Of a stretch of 64,000 nucleotides of DNA, positions 24,489-32,090 are shown piece after piece; positions within the stretch are counted from its first letter, which is position 1, and each line of letters begins with the position of its first letter. Under the pieces are notes generated by a model. It made no database searches. It had not been told where the DNA came from and saw only the letters and a program-made list of their open reading frames with translations. Made by a program: the position numbers and the translations under genes. The stretch is from Bryobacterales bacterium KBS 96 (lineage in GTDB: Bacteria > Acidobacteriota > Terriglobia > Bryobacterales > Bryobacteraceae). The DNA lies in the NCBI GenBank assembly GCA_000381625.1, contig KB906767.1, forward strand, positions 5,509,357 through 5,573,356. Reading direction: 5' to 3'.

Positions 24489-25086
24489 TGGCGATCTCCT
24501 GTACGGCCGGTATCTGCATTGCGGTGCCCCTGCTGCCATCAGGCTGGATTACTTTGGCCAAGACGGGGAAGTTCAGGGAGGCGAAGTCTCCGTGCCGGAA
24601 GATCGCCCCAAGATCCCGGACAATGGCAGCATCGACCAAATCAGCGTATGTACCGAGATACTTGACTCGGCGATCGGTCGTAATGGTGGCTACCCATTTA
24701 TCTCCGGTGAGAGATCGTGTGACTCCCAGATAGCCTGACTTATTGCTCTTCGGCTTCCGTCGATTACGATTGTTTTCCGCCGTTGTCGCCGGCCGTAGAT
24801 TGTCCGAGCAGTAATTGAGCGTGTCTCTGTCTCTGTGATCGACCAGCTTGCCGTCTGTGGGACATAAATACTGGTGCAAGTATTCATTTTTCTGGTCGGC
24901 CGTCTTGCGGTATGCGTAACATCGGCTGCCCTGCCGCATCAGTGTCCATTGGTGCCGAGATACTCGCTCGACATCTGCCAGATCGATCCTGAACTCTACA
25001 GGCCTGTCGTATCGGTCGAATATGACCAGTCGGCAGCCGTTCTCTGGGGCTGCCCAGATTTCATTGCGATGATAATTGCGTGTCAT
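24469..25086 (-). CDS. HNH endonuclease with AP2-type DNA-binding domain
   Basis: The 205-residue protein has an HNH_3-type core (LHQYLCPTDGKLVDHRDRDTLNYCSDNLRPATTAENNRN) followed by an AP2-like module (SGYLGVTRSLTGDKWVATITTDRRVKYLGTYADLVDAAIVRD). This combination is typical of phage homing endonucleases. It is the first gene of the minus-strand block and faces the control region at 25087-25674. A role in transcription control through the AP2 part cannot be excluded. Confidence 0.82.
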   Translation of the reverse strand: MTRNYHRNEIWAAPENGCRLVIFDRYDRPVEFRIDLADVERVSRHQWTLMRQGSRCYAYRKTADQKNEYLHQYLCPTDGKLVDHRDRDTLNYCSDNLRPATTAENNRNRRKPKSNKSGYLGVTRSLTGDKWVATITTDRRVKYLGTYADLVDAAIVRDLGAIFRHGDFASLNFPVLAKVIQPDGSRGTAMQIPAVQEIANAASAA

Positions 25087-25298
25087 TTATGATTCCCCTG
25101 AACGGTCCGGAAACATCTAACTGTTTCTCTGTCGTTCGCTATTTTGGTAATATTCCGGATCGCATATCGACTTTTGCTGTATTTCAAGCCAGGCGCTCTT
25201 AGGCCATTGAAAACAAAGCAAAAATAAATATGCTGACTTTCTTGTTTTCACCACTTCACTTTTCGACTCTGTGGCAGTTGTGTTAGATTTCTGCCATT

Positions 25299-25315
25299 TG
25301 AGTCTCCGAGACTCA
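25299..25315. promoter_or_regulatory. Inverted repeat TGAGTCTC-C-GAGACTCA (operator candidate)
   Basis: Eight-base arms with a one-base centre give a 17-base perfect palindrome, the size of a dimeric repressor site. It lies 210 bases before the minus-strand HNH/AP2 gene and 376 before the primase ATG. Confidence 0.5.
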
Positions 25316-25429
25316 TTCTCTATATCTGCGGATCTCGACTGACATTCCGGTCGAATGGCAAAATAAAGTGAAGAAAAGCGGCGGAAGTGTGCCTATGTGG
25401 ACGGCGGTTCTATATACTAGAAATAGATA

Positions 25430-25469
25430 TGAGCAGCCGGTGAGGCTTAACCTCTTCCCTTGCTGCTCA
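25430..25469. promoter_or_regulatory. Nested hairpin TGAGCAGC...GAGG/CCTC...GCTGCTCA
   Basis: Eight-base outer arms (25430-25437, 25462-25469) enclose a small inner stem GAGG-CTTAA-CCTC (25442-25454). It lies 12 bases after a TATACT box and would form in a plus-strand leader transcript, so it may be a leader structure or an operator. Confidence 0.45.
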
Positions 25470-25515
25470 CATTAAGGGTCCTTCGACAAAGAAATATCGT
25501 CGCAGGTTGCCTAGA

Positions 25516-25535
25516 CAATGACTACATAGTCATTG
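25516..25535. promoter_or_regulatory. 20-base perfect palindrome CAATGACTACATAGTCATTG
   Basis: Nine-base arms around CA read the same on both strands. It is the strongest palindrome in the control region, 140 bases before the likely primase start. It is a good operator candidate; its protein is unknown. Confidence 0.55.
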
Positions 25536-25674
25536 AAGCCCCTCATACGGGCTGCCCTCCGCAGTCACTTTATTTGTCTCTTTTCGGGTGTGTGGGTCGC
25601 CGGCCAGCGGCCCAGACGCTTTTAGTCCCGGAATCGAGAAAGTAGTGCCGGAGAACGAAAACGAGACATATAAA

Positions 25675-27486
25675 ATGATTCGATCAGAAATCAATCCATA
25701 TATCCCACCTGCTCTCAGAGCGGGTTCATTTTGCGCTTGGCGCTATTTGTCAGCCTTACCCTCGGGAAAGATCCCCAAGGCTCCGTTTGATCCTCGTAAT
25801 GGCTTCAAGCTGAAGCCGAACAGACCGACTACGTGGTTATCCATCGGATCGCTGATTGACTCGCTGACAGTCTCCAGTGGCTCCTATGCCGGTATTGGTC
25901 GACTCTGCACATATCCGACCGACCAGATCATCTCCGTTGATATAGACGATTGCTTCCTCGACGCCGGAGAACTGAAGCCTTGGGCTGCTCCGTATGCTCT
26001 CTCCGGGAGCTATACCGAGATCTCTCCTTCCGGCCGCGGGCTGAGAGTTTTCGTCCGGGGCGAGCTTCCCGCTGATATCGCTGTCGTCGGGTCGAAGAAG
26101 ATCCACCAAAAGAACACAATTCCGGGATCTCCCGATTCCGAAGTCATGATCTCCCTGCGATCGGTCTACGTGACACTGACCGGCCGCCAGTATGGCTCTG
26201 CCACTGACGTGGCGCTTAACCAACCGTTTGTTGATTCTCTGGTAGCTCCGATCTTGGCTTCAGGGAAGAAATGCCCAAAGAAGAAAGAACAACCCCAACA
26301 CCACAAATGTGAATTATTCTTAGCTGTCACCCCTGTTGTTTCCCCCGCTGAAATTGATTCCGCAATCGAATTATTGAGCCGGCCGGAAGTCGATAAATTC
26401 TTCGGCCCCGATTGGACCGGTAGTGGAACACGTAAGGATCAGTCTCCGAGCGGCATGATGGCTACCATTATTTCGGCCTGCTCTCGTGTCGGATATTCCG
26501 AGGCAGTCGCTCGTAGAATCTGGGAGAAATGGTGCGATCTGCATTCCCATAAGTTCCGGGTTGCTCAGTGGTGGACTTCATGGGAAAAGTTAAATCCCCA
26601 AAACCACAACCACTGTGAATTATTCTTATCTGTCACCTTCTCTGAGAATCCTACCCTGGAAAATGCCATTGATCTGGTATTTCCAGACAGTTACAGCCTT
26701 TCATCTCGGATACAGGCTATTTTCTATCGCTGCTTTTCCGCCGGCCTGAGCGAATCCGATGCTGTCTGGGCCGCAGGGCAAGAGATCTGCAAGTCTGGTG
26801 AGGATCTACTCATCCTGCCTCACCATGTCACTCACTGGTCGAAATGGGCGAATACGCTGCTCAATACCCATAGCAAGGGATTCCGCAACCGGAAGAAGAG
26901 AGGTCCCAGTGAGCAAGTTCAAAAAGGCGCTGCTCTCCGGAACGCTGGAAAGTCGGCAAAAGAGATCGCCGAAGAAACTGGAATTGCTTATTCGACGGTC
27001 AAAAAGCAGATATCGAGAGCCAAACAATATGGACTTTTGACGATTGAGTGCTCAATCGAAGTCGAGAACCCCAACACCAACACCTGTGAACTATTCTTAG
27101 CTGTCACCTCATCCGAGGATTCCACCCCAGAAGAAAATCTCCAAAACATATTTGAGCGTCACAGCCTTTATTTCACCTGGAGCGACACCGGCGAAATGGA
27201 ATATGAGGAATGGCTGAACTGGTATTCGTCCCTGTCTGCCAATGCCCAGGATTATTATTTGGTGGACCTCGATCAGCAGGAGCTTATTGCCGCCGGTGAA
27301 CGGGAAAAGGAATGCAAGGATACGTATTTCGCCTGTGAGACCGCATGGTACACGGGGATGAATGGACTCGATACTGAGCTTTGGGGCCGAGAGAAAGAAG
27401 CCGCCATTGAAGAGATCGGGCCGGTCGACTTCGAGGTGTTGGCGCAGTGGTTCCCGGGTCTGGTAGCTCGATATCGGGCCGCCTGA
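25675..27486 (+). CDS. AEP primase-polymerase-like replication protein with internal repeats
   Basis: With the ATG at 25675 the product has 603 residues; an ATG at 25588 adds 29 unrelated-looking residues. The N-terminal half reads WRYLSALPSGKIPKAPFDPRNG, then IISVDIDDC (acidic motif), SGSYTEISPSGRGLRVFVRG, the pattern of phage primase-polymerases of the AEP group (NrS-1-like). The C-terminal half has two related helical modules (GYSEAVARRIWEKW; GLSESDAVWAAGQE) and a helix-turn-helix (GKSAKEIAEETGIAYSTVKKQISRA). Three near-identical DNA repeats encode (C)ELFLAVT between modules. It probably starts phage DNA replication. Confidence 0.72.
   Translation: MIRSEINPYIPPALRAGSFCAWRYLSALPSGKIPKAPFDPRNGFKLKPNRPTTWLSIGSLIDSLTVSSGSYAGIGRLCTYPTDQIISVDIDDCFLDAGELKPWAAPYALSGSYTEISPSGRGLRVFVRGELPADIAVVGSKKIHQKNTIPGSPDSEVMISLRSVYVTLTGRQYGSATDVALNQPFVDSLVAPILASGKKCPKKKEQPQHHKCELFLAVTPVVSPAEIDSAIELLSRPEVDKFFGPDWTGSGTRKDQSPSGMMATIISACSRVGYSEAVARRIWEKWCDLHSHKFRVAQWWTSWEKLNPQNHNHCELFLSVTFSENPTLENAIDLVFPDSYSLSSRIQAIFYRCFSAGLSESDAVWAAGQEICKSGEDLLILPHHVTHWSKWANTLLNTHSKGFRNRKKRGPSEQVQKGAALRNAGKSAKEIAEETGIAYSTVKKQISRAKQYGLLTIECSIEVENPNTNTCELFLAVTSSEDSTPEENLQNIFERHSLYFTWSDTGEMEYEEWLNWYSSLSANAQDYYLVDLDQQELIAAGEREKECKDTYFACETAWYTGMNGLDTELWGREKEAAIEEIGPVDFEVLAQWFPGLVARYRAA
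26308..26331 (+). repeat. Direct repeat copy 1 inside the primase gene
   Basis: The 24-base core begins TGTGAATTATTCTTAG and ends CTGTCACC; it encodes CELFLAVT in frame and is preceded by a C/A-rich tract from 26291 (ACCCCAACACCACAA). It is richer in A/T than the codons around it. Copies 2 and 3 lie at 26614 and 27085. Confidence 0.75.
26614..26637 (+). repeat. Direct repeat copy 2 inside the primase gene
   Basis: It differs from copy 1 by a single base in the 24-base core (G to T, giving CELFLSVT). It is preceded by ATCCCCAAAACCACAACCAC. It lies 306 bases (102 codons) after copy 1. Confidence 0.75.
27085..27108 (+). repeat. Direct repeat copy 3 inside the primase gene
   Basis: It differs from copy 1 by a single silent base in the core (TTA to CTA, Leu). 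It is preceded by AACCCCAACACCAACACC. It lies 471 bases (157 codons) after copy 2. Confidence 0.75.
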
Positions 27487-27575
27487 AAATAAATTCTCTG
27501 ATCGTCGGACTTTTCCAGGAATCCCGCAGATACAGCTTTCGTAGGCCAGATTTAGGCCTCGGAAAGCGAAGTTAA

Positions 27576-27866
27576 ATGCAAGTTGTTGAGTTTGGGCCGG
27601 AGATCGTATCCGGTCTGGTAGCGGCCGCGATTGAACAATCTGAGCGGGAGACGAAACTCCTAGATTCCCTTCGATTGGCGATCCAGAGCCGCCGGGTGAA
27701 CGAGATTATCCGGCTGTCATCAGTACTGGTCGGAGTTGATGGATTCACTACAGATGTTCCTGATATAGTAGAGATCTATGAGCCAGCAGGCAGTAGCACT
27801 GATTCGGGTGTCCTCCGAAGAGCAGGCCCAAGAGGGTCTCGGAGGGATCGAGCGGCAGCGGCGTGA
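27576..27866 (+). CDS. Small phage protein before the integrase
   Basis: This 96-residue frame starts with MQVVEFGPEIVSGLVAAAIEQSERETKLL and is helical for the first 60 residues. Its last 30 residues overlap the integrase start by 89 bases in another frame. A purine-rich stretch (GGAAAGCGAAG) precedes the ATG. It could be a recombination directionality factor by position, but it shows no recognised motif, so this is only a guess from context. Confidence 0.45.
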   Translation: MQVVEFGPEIVSGLVAAAIEQSERETKLLDSLRLAIQSRRVNEIIRLSSVLVGVDGFTTDVPDIVEIYEPAGSSTDSGVLRRAGPRGSRRDRAAAA

Positions 27867-29340
27867 TATCGCAGCTATCGCAGCGCGAGAGAACCTGACG
27901 ATTGCGGAGACGTTCACACTTGAGGGCGTCTCCGGCAGCACGGTAAAACTAAACCCGCAGTTCCAGAGGATGCTCAAGGCAGTGAGCGGCGCCGGAATTG
28001 CGGGTTTAATCGTCTCTAGCCCGGATCGTTTGATGCGCTGTAGCGATCTCTCGGATCTGGCAGTGCTCGCCCCATTTGGAACTGAGGCTCTCCCTCGATT
28101 GATCTGGACAGCCGACACGACATACAACCTCTCTCGGTTTGAATCCCAGATTATGTTCGTCATGCACACTTTGATGGGTGGACATGAGAAGAGGCAAATA
28201 ATAAAGCGTACCCAGGATGGCAAGATTCTCAGCCGGGAACGTGGCGATAAATGCGCCGAGAAGCCGCCGATCGGTGTTGAGTTTGTTGTTCTCGACCCGA
28301 AGGCGCGTACTGGAGTCTATCGCTACACTGCCGAGAGCAAGCGAATCCAGAAAGCCTTCTATCGCGTGCTCGACAGGGACATCTCAATCAAGTCCCTTGC
28401 AAAAGAAGTTGGCTTCTCGTGTTACCAGTCGCTCCGGCTGCAACTCATGAATCCTATATGGACTGGTGTTCGCGAGTACACCAAGAAGAGAGAGAAGCTC
28501 TCGCCCGGACCAGACGGACAGCTACGCTCTCGCAAGGTTCCCCGGCTGACTCCGCTCCGGGTAAAAATGAATCTCGAAGGTGAGCCGCTGATCCCTCAGA
28601 ACGTCTTCGACGAAGTTCAGCAGATCCTAGCGGGAATCAATAAACAGCATGTGAGCCGGAGATCTGGCAAGAGCAAATTTGAACTCTCCGGCCTGCTACG
28701 TTGTCCCTGCGGCCAAAGGTATTACTCCAAGCACGATGAGCGAGACGGAAAGAGCGGCTACTATGTGTGCAAGAGCGGCTACTTCTCAGCGCCGAAGGGA
28801 TGCGGCTATCCGATACTCGCCCGAGCAACCACAGACGCCACAGTGACCGATACGATTGTCTCCCTGCTTGGCACTCAAGAGACGCTGACAGCGATGCTCA
28901 CAGTCGCCACGACTCCGAAAGATCATCACGCGCTCAAGGCCGAACGTGACCAGATCCGCCACCATGTCGAGACTCTCACCAATCGACGGACCAAGCTGAT
29001 TGATCGGATTGCAGATGGCATCATTACGGAGGATGAAGCCGGCCGATCGATGGCAAAGATTCGGTCGGAGATCGAGACAGCCAACGGTCGACTCGCGGAG
29101 ATCGAGAGTAAGCTCCGGGGCGCCCAGATCCCTGATATCGGCTCAGTCGTTACGGCCGTCGTGAAGCTCTTCCATCGGTTGAAGTTCCAGCCGGCAGATC
29201 GGCGGAAAGTCGTGATCCGGCAGATCGTTCAAGAAGTCCACATGGGCCCGAACAAGCAAGTCTTGGCTCTCCGGATCAAGGTTGGAGAAGGGCAGTCTGT
29301 AGTGCTCCAACCGGAGCCCGCCAAAGTAGTTGCTGCGTAG
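27778..29340 (+). CDS. Large serine recombinase (phage integrase)
   Basis: The 520-residue protein has the N-terminal resolvase fold with the catalytic serine in LIRVSS (S12), then GLGGIERQRRDIAAIA and SPDRLMRCSDLSDL. A recombinase domain follows (PIWTGVREYTKKREKLS). Its zinc ribbon uses Cys residues near 309, 311, 331 and 341 (CPCGQRYYSK...VCKSG...GCGYP), and a coiled coil spans about 380-450. It joins attP and attB without host factors. The gene ends 55 bases from the junction with host comM, the usual place for such an integrase. Confidence 0.93.
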   Translation: MSQQAVALIRVSSEEQAQEGLGGIERQRRDIAAIAARENLTIAETFTLEGVSGSTVKLNPQFQRMLKAVSGAGIAGLIVSSPDRLMRCSDLSDLAVLAPFGTEALPRLIWTADTTYNLSRFESQIMFVMHTLMGGHEKRQIIKRTQDGKILSRERGDKCAEKPPIGVEFVVLDPKARTGVYRYTAESKRIQKAFYRVLDRDISIKSLAKEVGFSCYQSLRLQLMNPIWTGVREYTKKREKLSPGPDGQLRSRKVPRLTPLRVKMNLEGEPLIPQNVFDEVQQILAGINKQHVSRRSGKSKFELSGLLRCPCGQRYYSKHDERDGKSGYYVCKSGYFSAPKGCGYPILARATTDATVTDTIVSLLGTQETLTAMLTVATTPKDHHALKAERDQIRHHVETLTNRRTKLIDRIADGIITEDEAGRSMAKIRSEIETANGRLAEIESKLRGAQIPDIGSVVTAVVKLFHRLKFQPADRRKVVIRQIVQEVHMGPNKQVLALRIKVGEGQSVVLQPEPAKVVAA

Positions 29341-29383
29341 GGAGATTCGATACCTGCTATGATTAGATTGATGTCTGTGTCTG

Positions 29384-30463
29384 TTAAACAGTTAATCCAT
29401 GTGGACAGGGGTTCATCGCGGCGACGAGCATCAGGCGCGCGGGGAAGGTGAGAGTACCATTGCTGCGGGCGATCATGACCGTTCCCTCTTCGAGAGGCTG
29501 TCGCAGCTGTTCGAGCACGTGGCGTGGAAACTCAGGAAGTTCATCAAGGAAAAGGACGCCTTGGTGCGCCAGGCTGACCTCTCCGGGCCGGGGGATTCCC
29601 ATGCCGCCGCCAATGAGGCCGGCATCGGAAATGCTGTGATGCGGCGCCCGGAATGGCCGCTGACGCAGAATACCGATTCCCGGCGGCAGCACGCCGGCAA
29701 CGCTGTGTACTTGCGTGGCTTCCAGCGCCTCTCGAAACGTGAGCTTGGGGAGAATGCCCGAGAGCCTACGGGCCAGCATCGTCTTACCGGAACCGGGTGG
29801 CCCGATCAAAAGCAGGTTGTGGTTTCCGGCGGCGGCGACTTCGAGCGCGCGTTTGGCCATGGTCTGTCCGCGCACATCCCTGAAGTCGGGATCGTCTGCG
29901 CCGGTTGCGGCGAAATCGGAAATCGCCGGCGGGGTTGCTGTGAAGCTGGCGGGCTCCTTCAGGAATTGGACCACTTCGCTGAGATGGCGCAATCCGAACA
30001 CACAGACGCCCTCGGCAACGGCTGCCTCCGCGGCATTTTCAAGAGGAACCAGAAGATTGCGAATGCCACGCTGGGCGGCGCAGACGGCTATCGACAGTAC
30101 GCCGCGCACGGGCCGCAAACTGCCGTCGAGCGAGAGTTCCCCCACCAGAAGATAATCGTCGGCGCGCGCGACCTCACCCATAGCGCCCAGGATGGCGGCG
30201 GCCATCGGGAGATCGAACCCCGCGCCTTCTTTACGCACATTCGCGGGAGCCAGATTAATCGTGACGGAGCGCGTTGGATAGCCAAAGCCGGAGTTAATGA
30301 GGGCCGACTTGATGCGTTCACGGCTCTCCTTCACGGCCGTATCGGGCATGCCCACGGTGATGAAATCGCGCTGCGTCCCCGACGGATACATATCCACCTC
30401 GACATCGATCAGGTGCGCATCAATGCCGTATACAGCCGCGCTCTGGGTGCGAAAGAGTGCCAC
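29384..30463 (-). pseudogene. comM: comM/yifB (Mg-chelatase-like AAA+ ATPase), 5' fragment cut by the prophage
   Basis: The start is GTG at 30463 ([23 protein letters not shown]). The fragment keeps the Lon-protease-like N-terminal domain, the Walker A motif GPPGSGKT (221-228) and the Walker B motif LFLDELPE (303-310), and it ends at 359 residues, against about 500 for intact ComM. The helicase sensor regions and C-terminal domain are lost. ComM drives branch migration during natural transformation in several bacteria. The 3' part should be found beyond the left end of the prophage, and excision would restore the gene. Confidence 0.88.
29387..29412. other. Prophage-host junction (attachment site) inside comM
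   Basis: On the minus strand the host frame reads ...AAMNPCPHG and then leaves the family pattern as LTV followed by a stop at 29384-29386. The conserved ComM text normally continues after NPCPCG. The crossover should therefore lie near 29393-29405. The core dinucleotide cannot be fixed without the other end, which is outside the window. Confidence 0.65.
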
Positions 30464-30830
30464 GAGAGATAGTCGCGGCCCGAGAATATTCCTCTCAGGC
30501 GGAAAGGAATATAGGGTAGATGCAGGATGTAAGAAAACGGCAAAGCCCTGCCTTTACCGTGCCTGAAGTGAGGCGGACCCGGTGATCGCGATACCGCTCA
30601 CCTTTTTCGCAAAGGCTCGCCCGAATCACTGCCCGGCCATGAGGGAGGGGACTGTAGCGGTGCTTTACGCTTGTTTTTTCTGAGCAACCGCGAAGGAGTA
30701 AACCATGGCCCGGCGGGCCACCAAAGGTGATGAAGGCGGCGGGATGCTAGCACCGAACCGCGACTGTCAAGGAGCGGACGTTTTTGCGGCCGTCTTCAAG
30801 GAGGGACGCCTTCAACGAATTGGTTAGCGG
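30464..30830. other. Intergenic region upstream of comM, with dispersed repeat
   Basis: The 367 bases between the comM start and the Gfo/Idh gene hold no tRNA or convincing conserved gene. The right half is a dispersed repeat (30704-30819), described separately. An ATG at 30705 with GGAG nine bases before it opens a 40-codon frame ending at 30827, but the same sequence recurs as a repeat elsewhere, so it is treated as chance or repeat-borne coding. Confidence 0.4.
30704..30819 (+). repeat. Dispersed repeat A copy 1
   Basis: This segment shares GCGGGCCACCAA, GCACCGAACCGCGAC and GGAGCGGACGTTT, in order, with 58710-58806 near the PadR gene. Both copies carry an ATG followed by Arg-Ala-Thr-(Lys/Asn)-Gly. 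The spacing between the blocks differs by short gaps. It is a multi-copy intergenic repeat of this genome by inference from two copies. Confidence 0.6.
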
Positions 30831-32081
30831 CTACCCTTGTACCGTCATGTTCACTGGGTCCCATCCCACAATCTTGCGTTTGAAGTAGCTCGTATTCGTC
30901 AGCAATGCCGGACCCGCCGCCCGCAATCCGAACGTCGGGTCTTCAATCATCGGGGCGTCTTCGCGTATCGAGCGGTAAAAATTCTTGTGATGTTCGAGCT
31001 GCGGATTCACGTCAGAGCTATATTTCTGCTCGCCATCGGGCCGAAGCGTGGCAACCGTCTGTTCAGGATGCTTATCCTCCCATGCCTTTCGCAACCGCTC
31101 CTGCATGGAATCAGCCAGGCTGCCAATGGTGTAGTCGAACTCCTGCCGCCGCGGAACGCGCTGCACTTGCATATCGGAAAAGCTCACCGACATGCTTCCT
31201 TCGCTGCCGATGAACCGAACGCCAAAATTCTCGTCCACGCCGCTCTTAAAATTGACTCGCAGAACCATGTTGAACGCAGGATTCTCCGCCGTTTTCGGAT
31301 AGTCCATGGTGGCCAGCATGACATCGGGTACGTCGCGGCCATCTTTCCAGTAACGCAACCCGCCGGTCGCGTAAATGCGGTTGGGCCCATCCGAAGCCGT
31401 CACGGTATGCAGGCCGGTAATAAGATGCACAAAGAGATCGCCCGCGACGCCCTCGCCATAATCGCTATAATTGCGCCAGCGGAAAAAGCGCTTGGGATCC
31501 CAGGGATGCTTTGGGGCATCGCCTTGAAATTGCGTCCAGTCGCAGGTCGTCGTATTCGCGTCGGGAGGAATGGTATATTCCCAAGCGCCGGTCGCGGTGT
31601 TCCGATCGAGCCACGCTTCGACCATGTTTAGCTCCCCAATAGCTCCGGCCTTGTAAAGTTCGTGCGCTTTCAAATACATCAGCGAGCTGCGATATTGGCT
31701 GCCGACCTGAAACACTTTACCCGACTTCTTTTGGGCGTCGATAACGCCCTTGCCCTCTTCGATCTCGTGGACCATCGGCTTTTCGCAGTACACGTGCTTG
31801 CCGCCGTTCATGCAATCGATCGAGATCCGCGAATGCCAGTGGTCGGGCGTCGCGACAATGACGGCGTCGATATCGTTGCGGTCGACAATCTCCTTGTAAT
31901 TCCGCGTCGTAAGCGTATCCGGCCCGTAAACCTCTTTCATGTGCTGCAGACGGCCGTCATAACAATCACAGGCCGCGATCAATTTCACGCCGGGAAGGGA
32001 AGTCGCTAGGTGCGCGTCGCCTTGGCCCATGCCGCCGCAGCCGATTAAGGCGATCTGAATCTTATCGTTGGGTGAGTACAT
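30831..32081 (-). CDS. Gfo/Idh/MocA family oxidoreductase without signal peptide
   Basis: This 416-residue protein has the N-terminal Rossmann motif IALIGCGGMGQGD, then ATPDHWHS and YCEKPMVHEIEEG (the EKP motif with its conserved Lys), and a C-terminal alpha/beta domain. Such enzymes oxidise or reduce sugar-type substrates with NAD(P). It is closely related to the neighbouring gene at 32091-33461, sharing GAIGELNM.EAW.DRN, TTTCDW.QFQGDAPK and DGRDVPDVM, so the two arose by tandem duplication. Unlike its neighbour it has no Tat leader, so it would stay in the cytoplasm. Confidence 0.88.
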   Translation of the reverse strand: MYSPNDKIQIALIGCGGMGQGDAHLATSLPGVKLIAACDCYDGRLQHMKEVYGPDTLTTRNYKEIVDRNDIDAVIVATPDHWHSRISIDCMNGGKHVYCEKPMVHEIEEGKGVIDAQKKSGKVFQVGSQYRSSLMYLKAHELYKAGAIGELNMVEAWLDRNTATGAWEYTIPPDANTTTCDWTQFQGDAPKHPWDPKRFFRWRNYSDYGEGVAGDLFVHLITGLHTVTASDGPNRIYATGGLRYWKDGRDVPDVMLATMDYPKTAENPAFNMVLRVNFKSGVDENFGVRFIGSEGSMSVSFSDMQVQRVPRRQEFDYTIGSLADSMQERLRKAWEDKHPEQTVATLRPDGEQKYSSDVNPQLEHHKNFYRSIREDAPMIEDPTFGLRAAGPALLTNTSYFKRKIVGWDPVNMTVQG

Positions 32082-32090
32082 GGCCGCTCT

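Larger units (their letters stand above)
25087..25674. promoter_or_regulatory. Divergent phage control region with three inverted repeats
   Basis: About 590 bases separate the minus-strand block from the plus-strand primase gene. It is AT-richer than its surroundings in 25090-25380 and holds several perfect inverted repeats, listed separately at 25299, 25430 and 25516. A -10-like TATACT occurs at 25413-25418 on the plus strand, with no convincing -35. No cI- or cro-like gene is next to it, so the repressor that would read these sites is not in the window or is unrecognised. A frame from 25588 reaches into the primase gene but starts are uncertain. Confidence 0.5.

Noticed and set aside
25299-25535. 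The palindromes at 25.3-25.5 kb as tRNA or attachment sites
   Set aside because: They do not fold as tRNA and the attachment junction is clearly at 29.39 kb, beside the integrase.
26291-27108. The three repeats in the primase gene as a CRISPR array
   Set aside because: The spacing is 306 and 471 bases, the repeats lie in frame in a gene, and no cas gene is near.
27576-27866. Recombination directionality factor call for the small gene before the integrase
   Set aside because: Position is suggestive, but these factors share no common motif and the frame overlaps the integrase; kept as unknown.
29399-30472. Long plus-strand frame (357 codons) opposite comM
   Set aside because: The minus strand encodes an unmistakable ComM with ATPase motifs; the plus frame has no family resemblance and is a GC-rich shadow.
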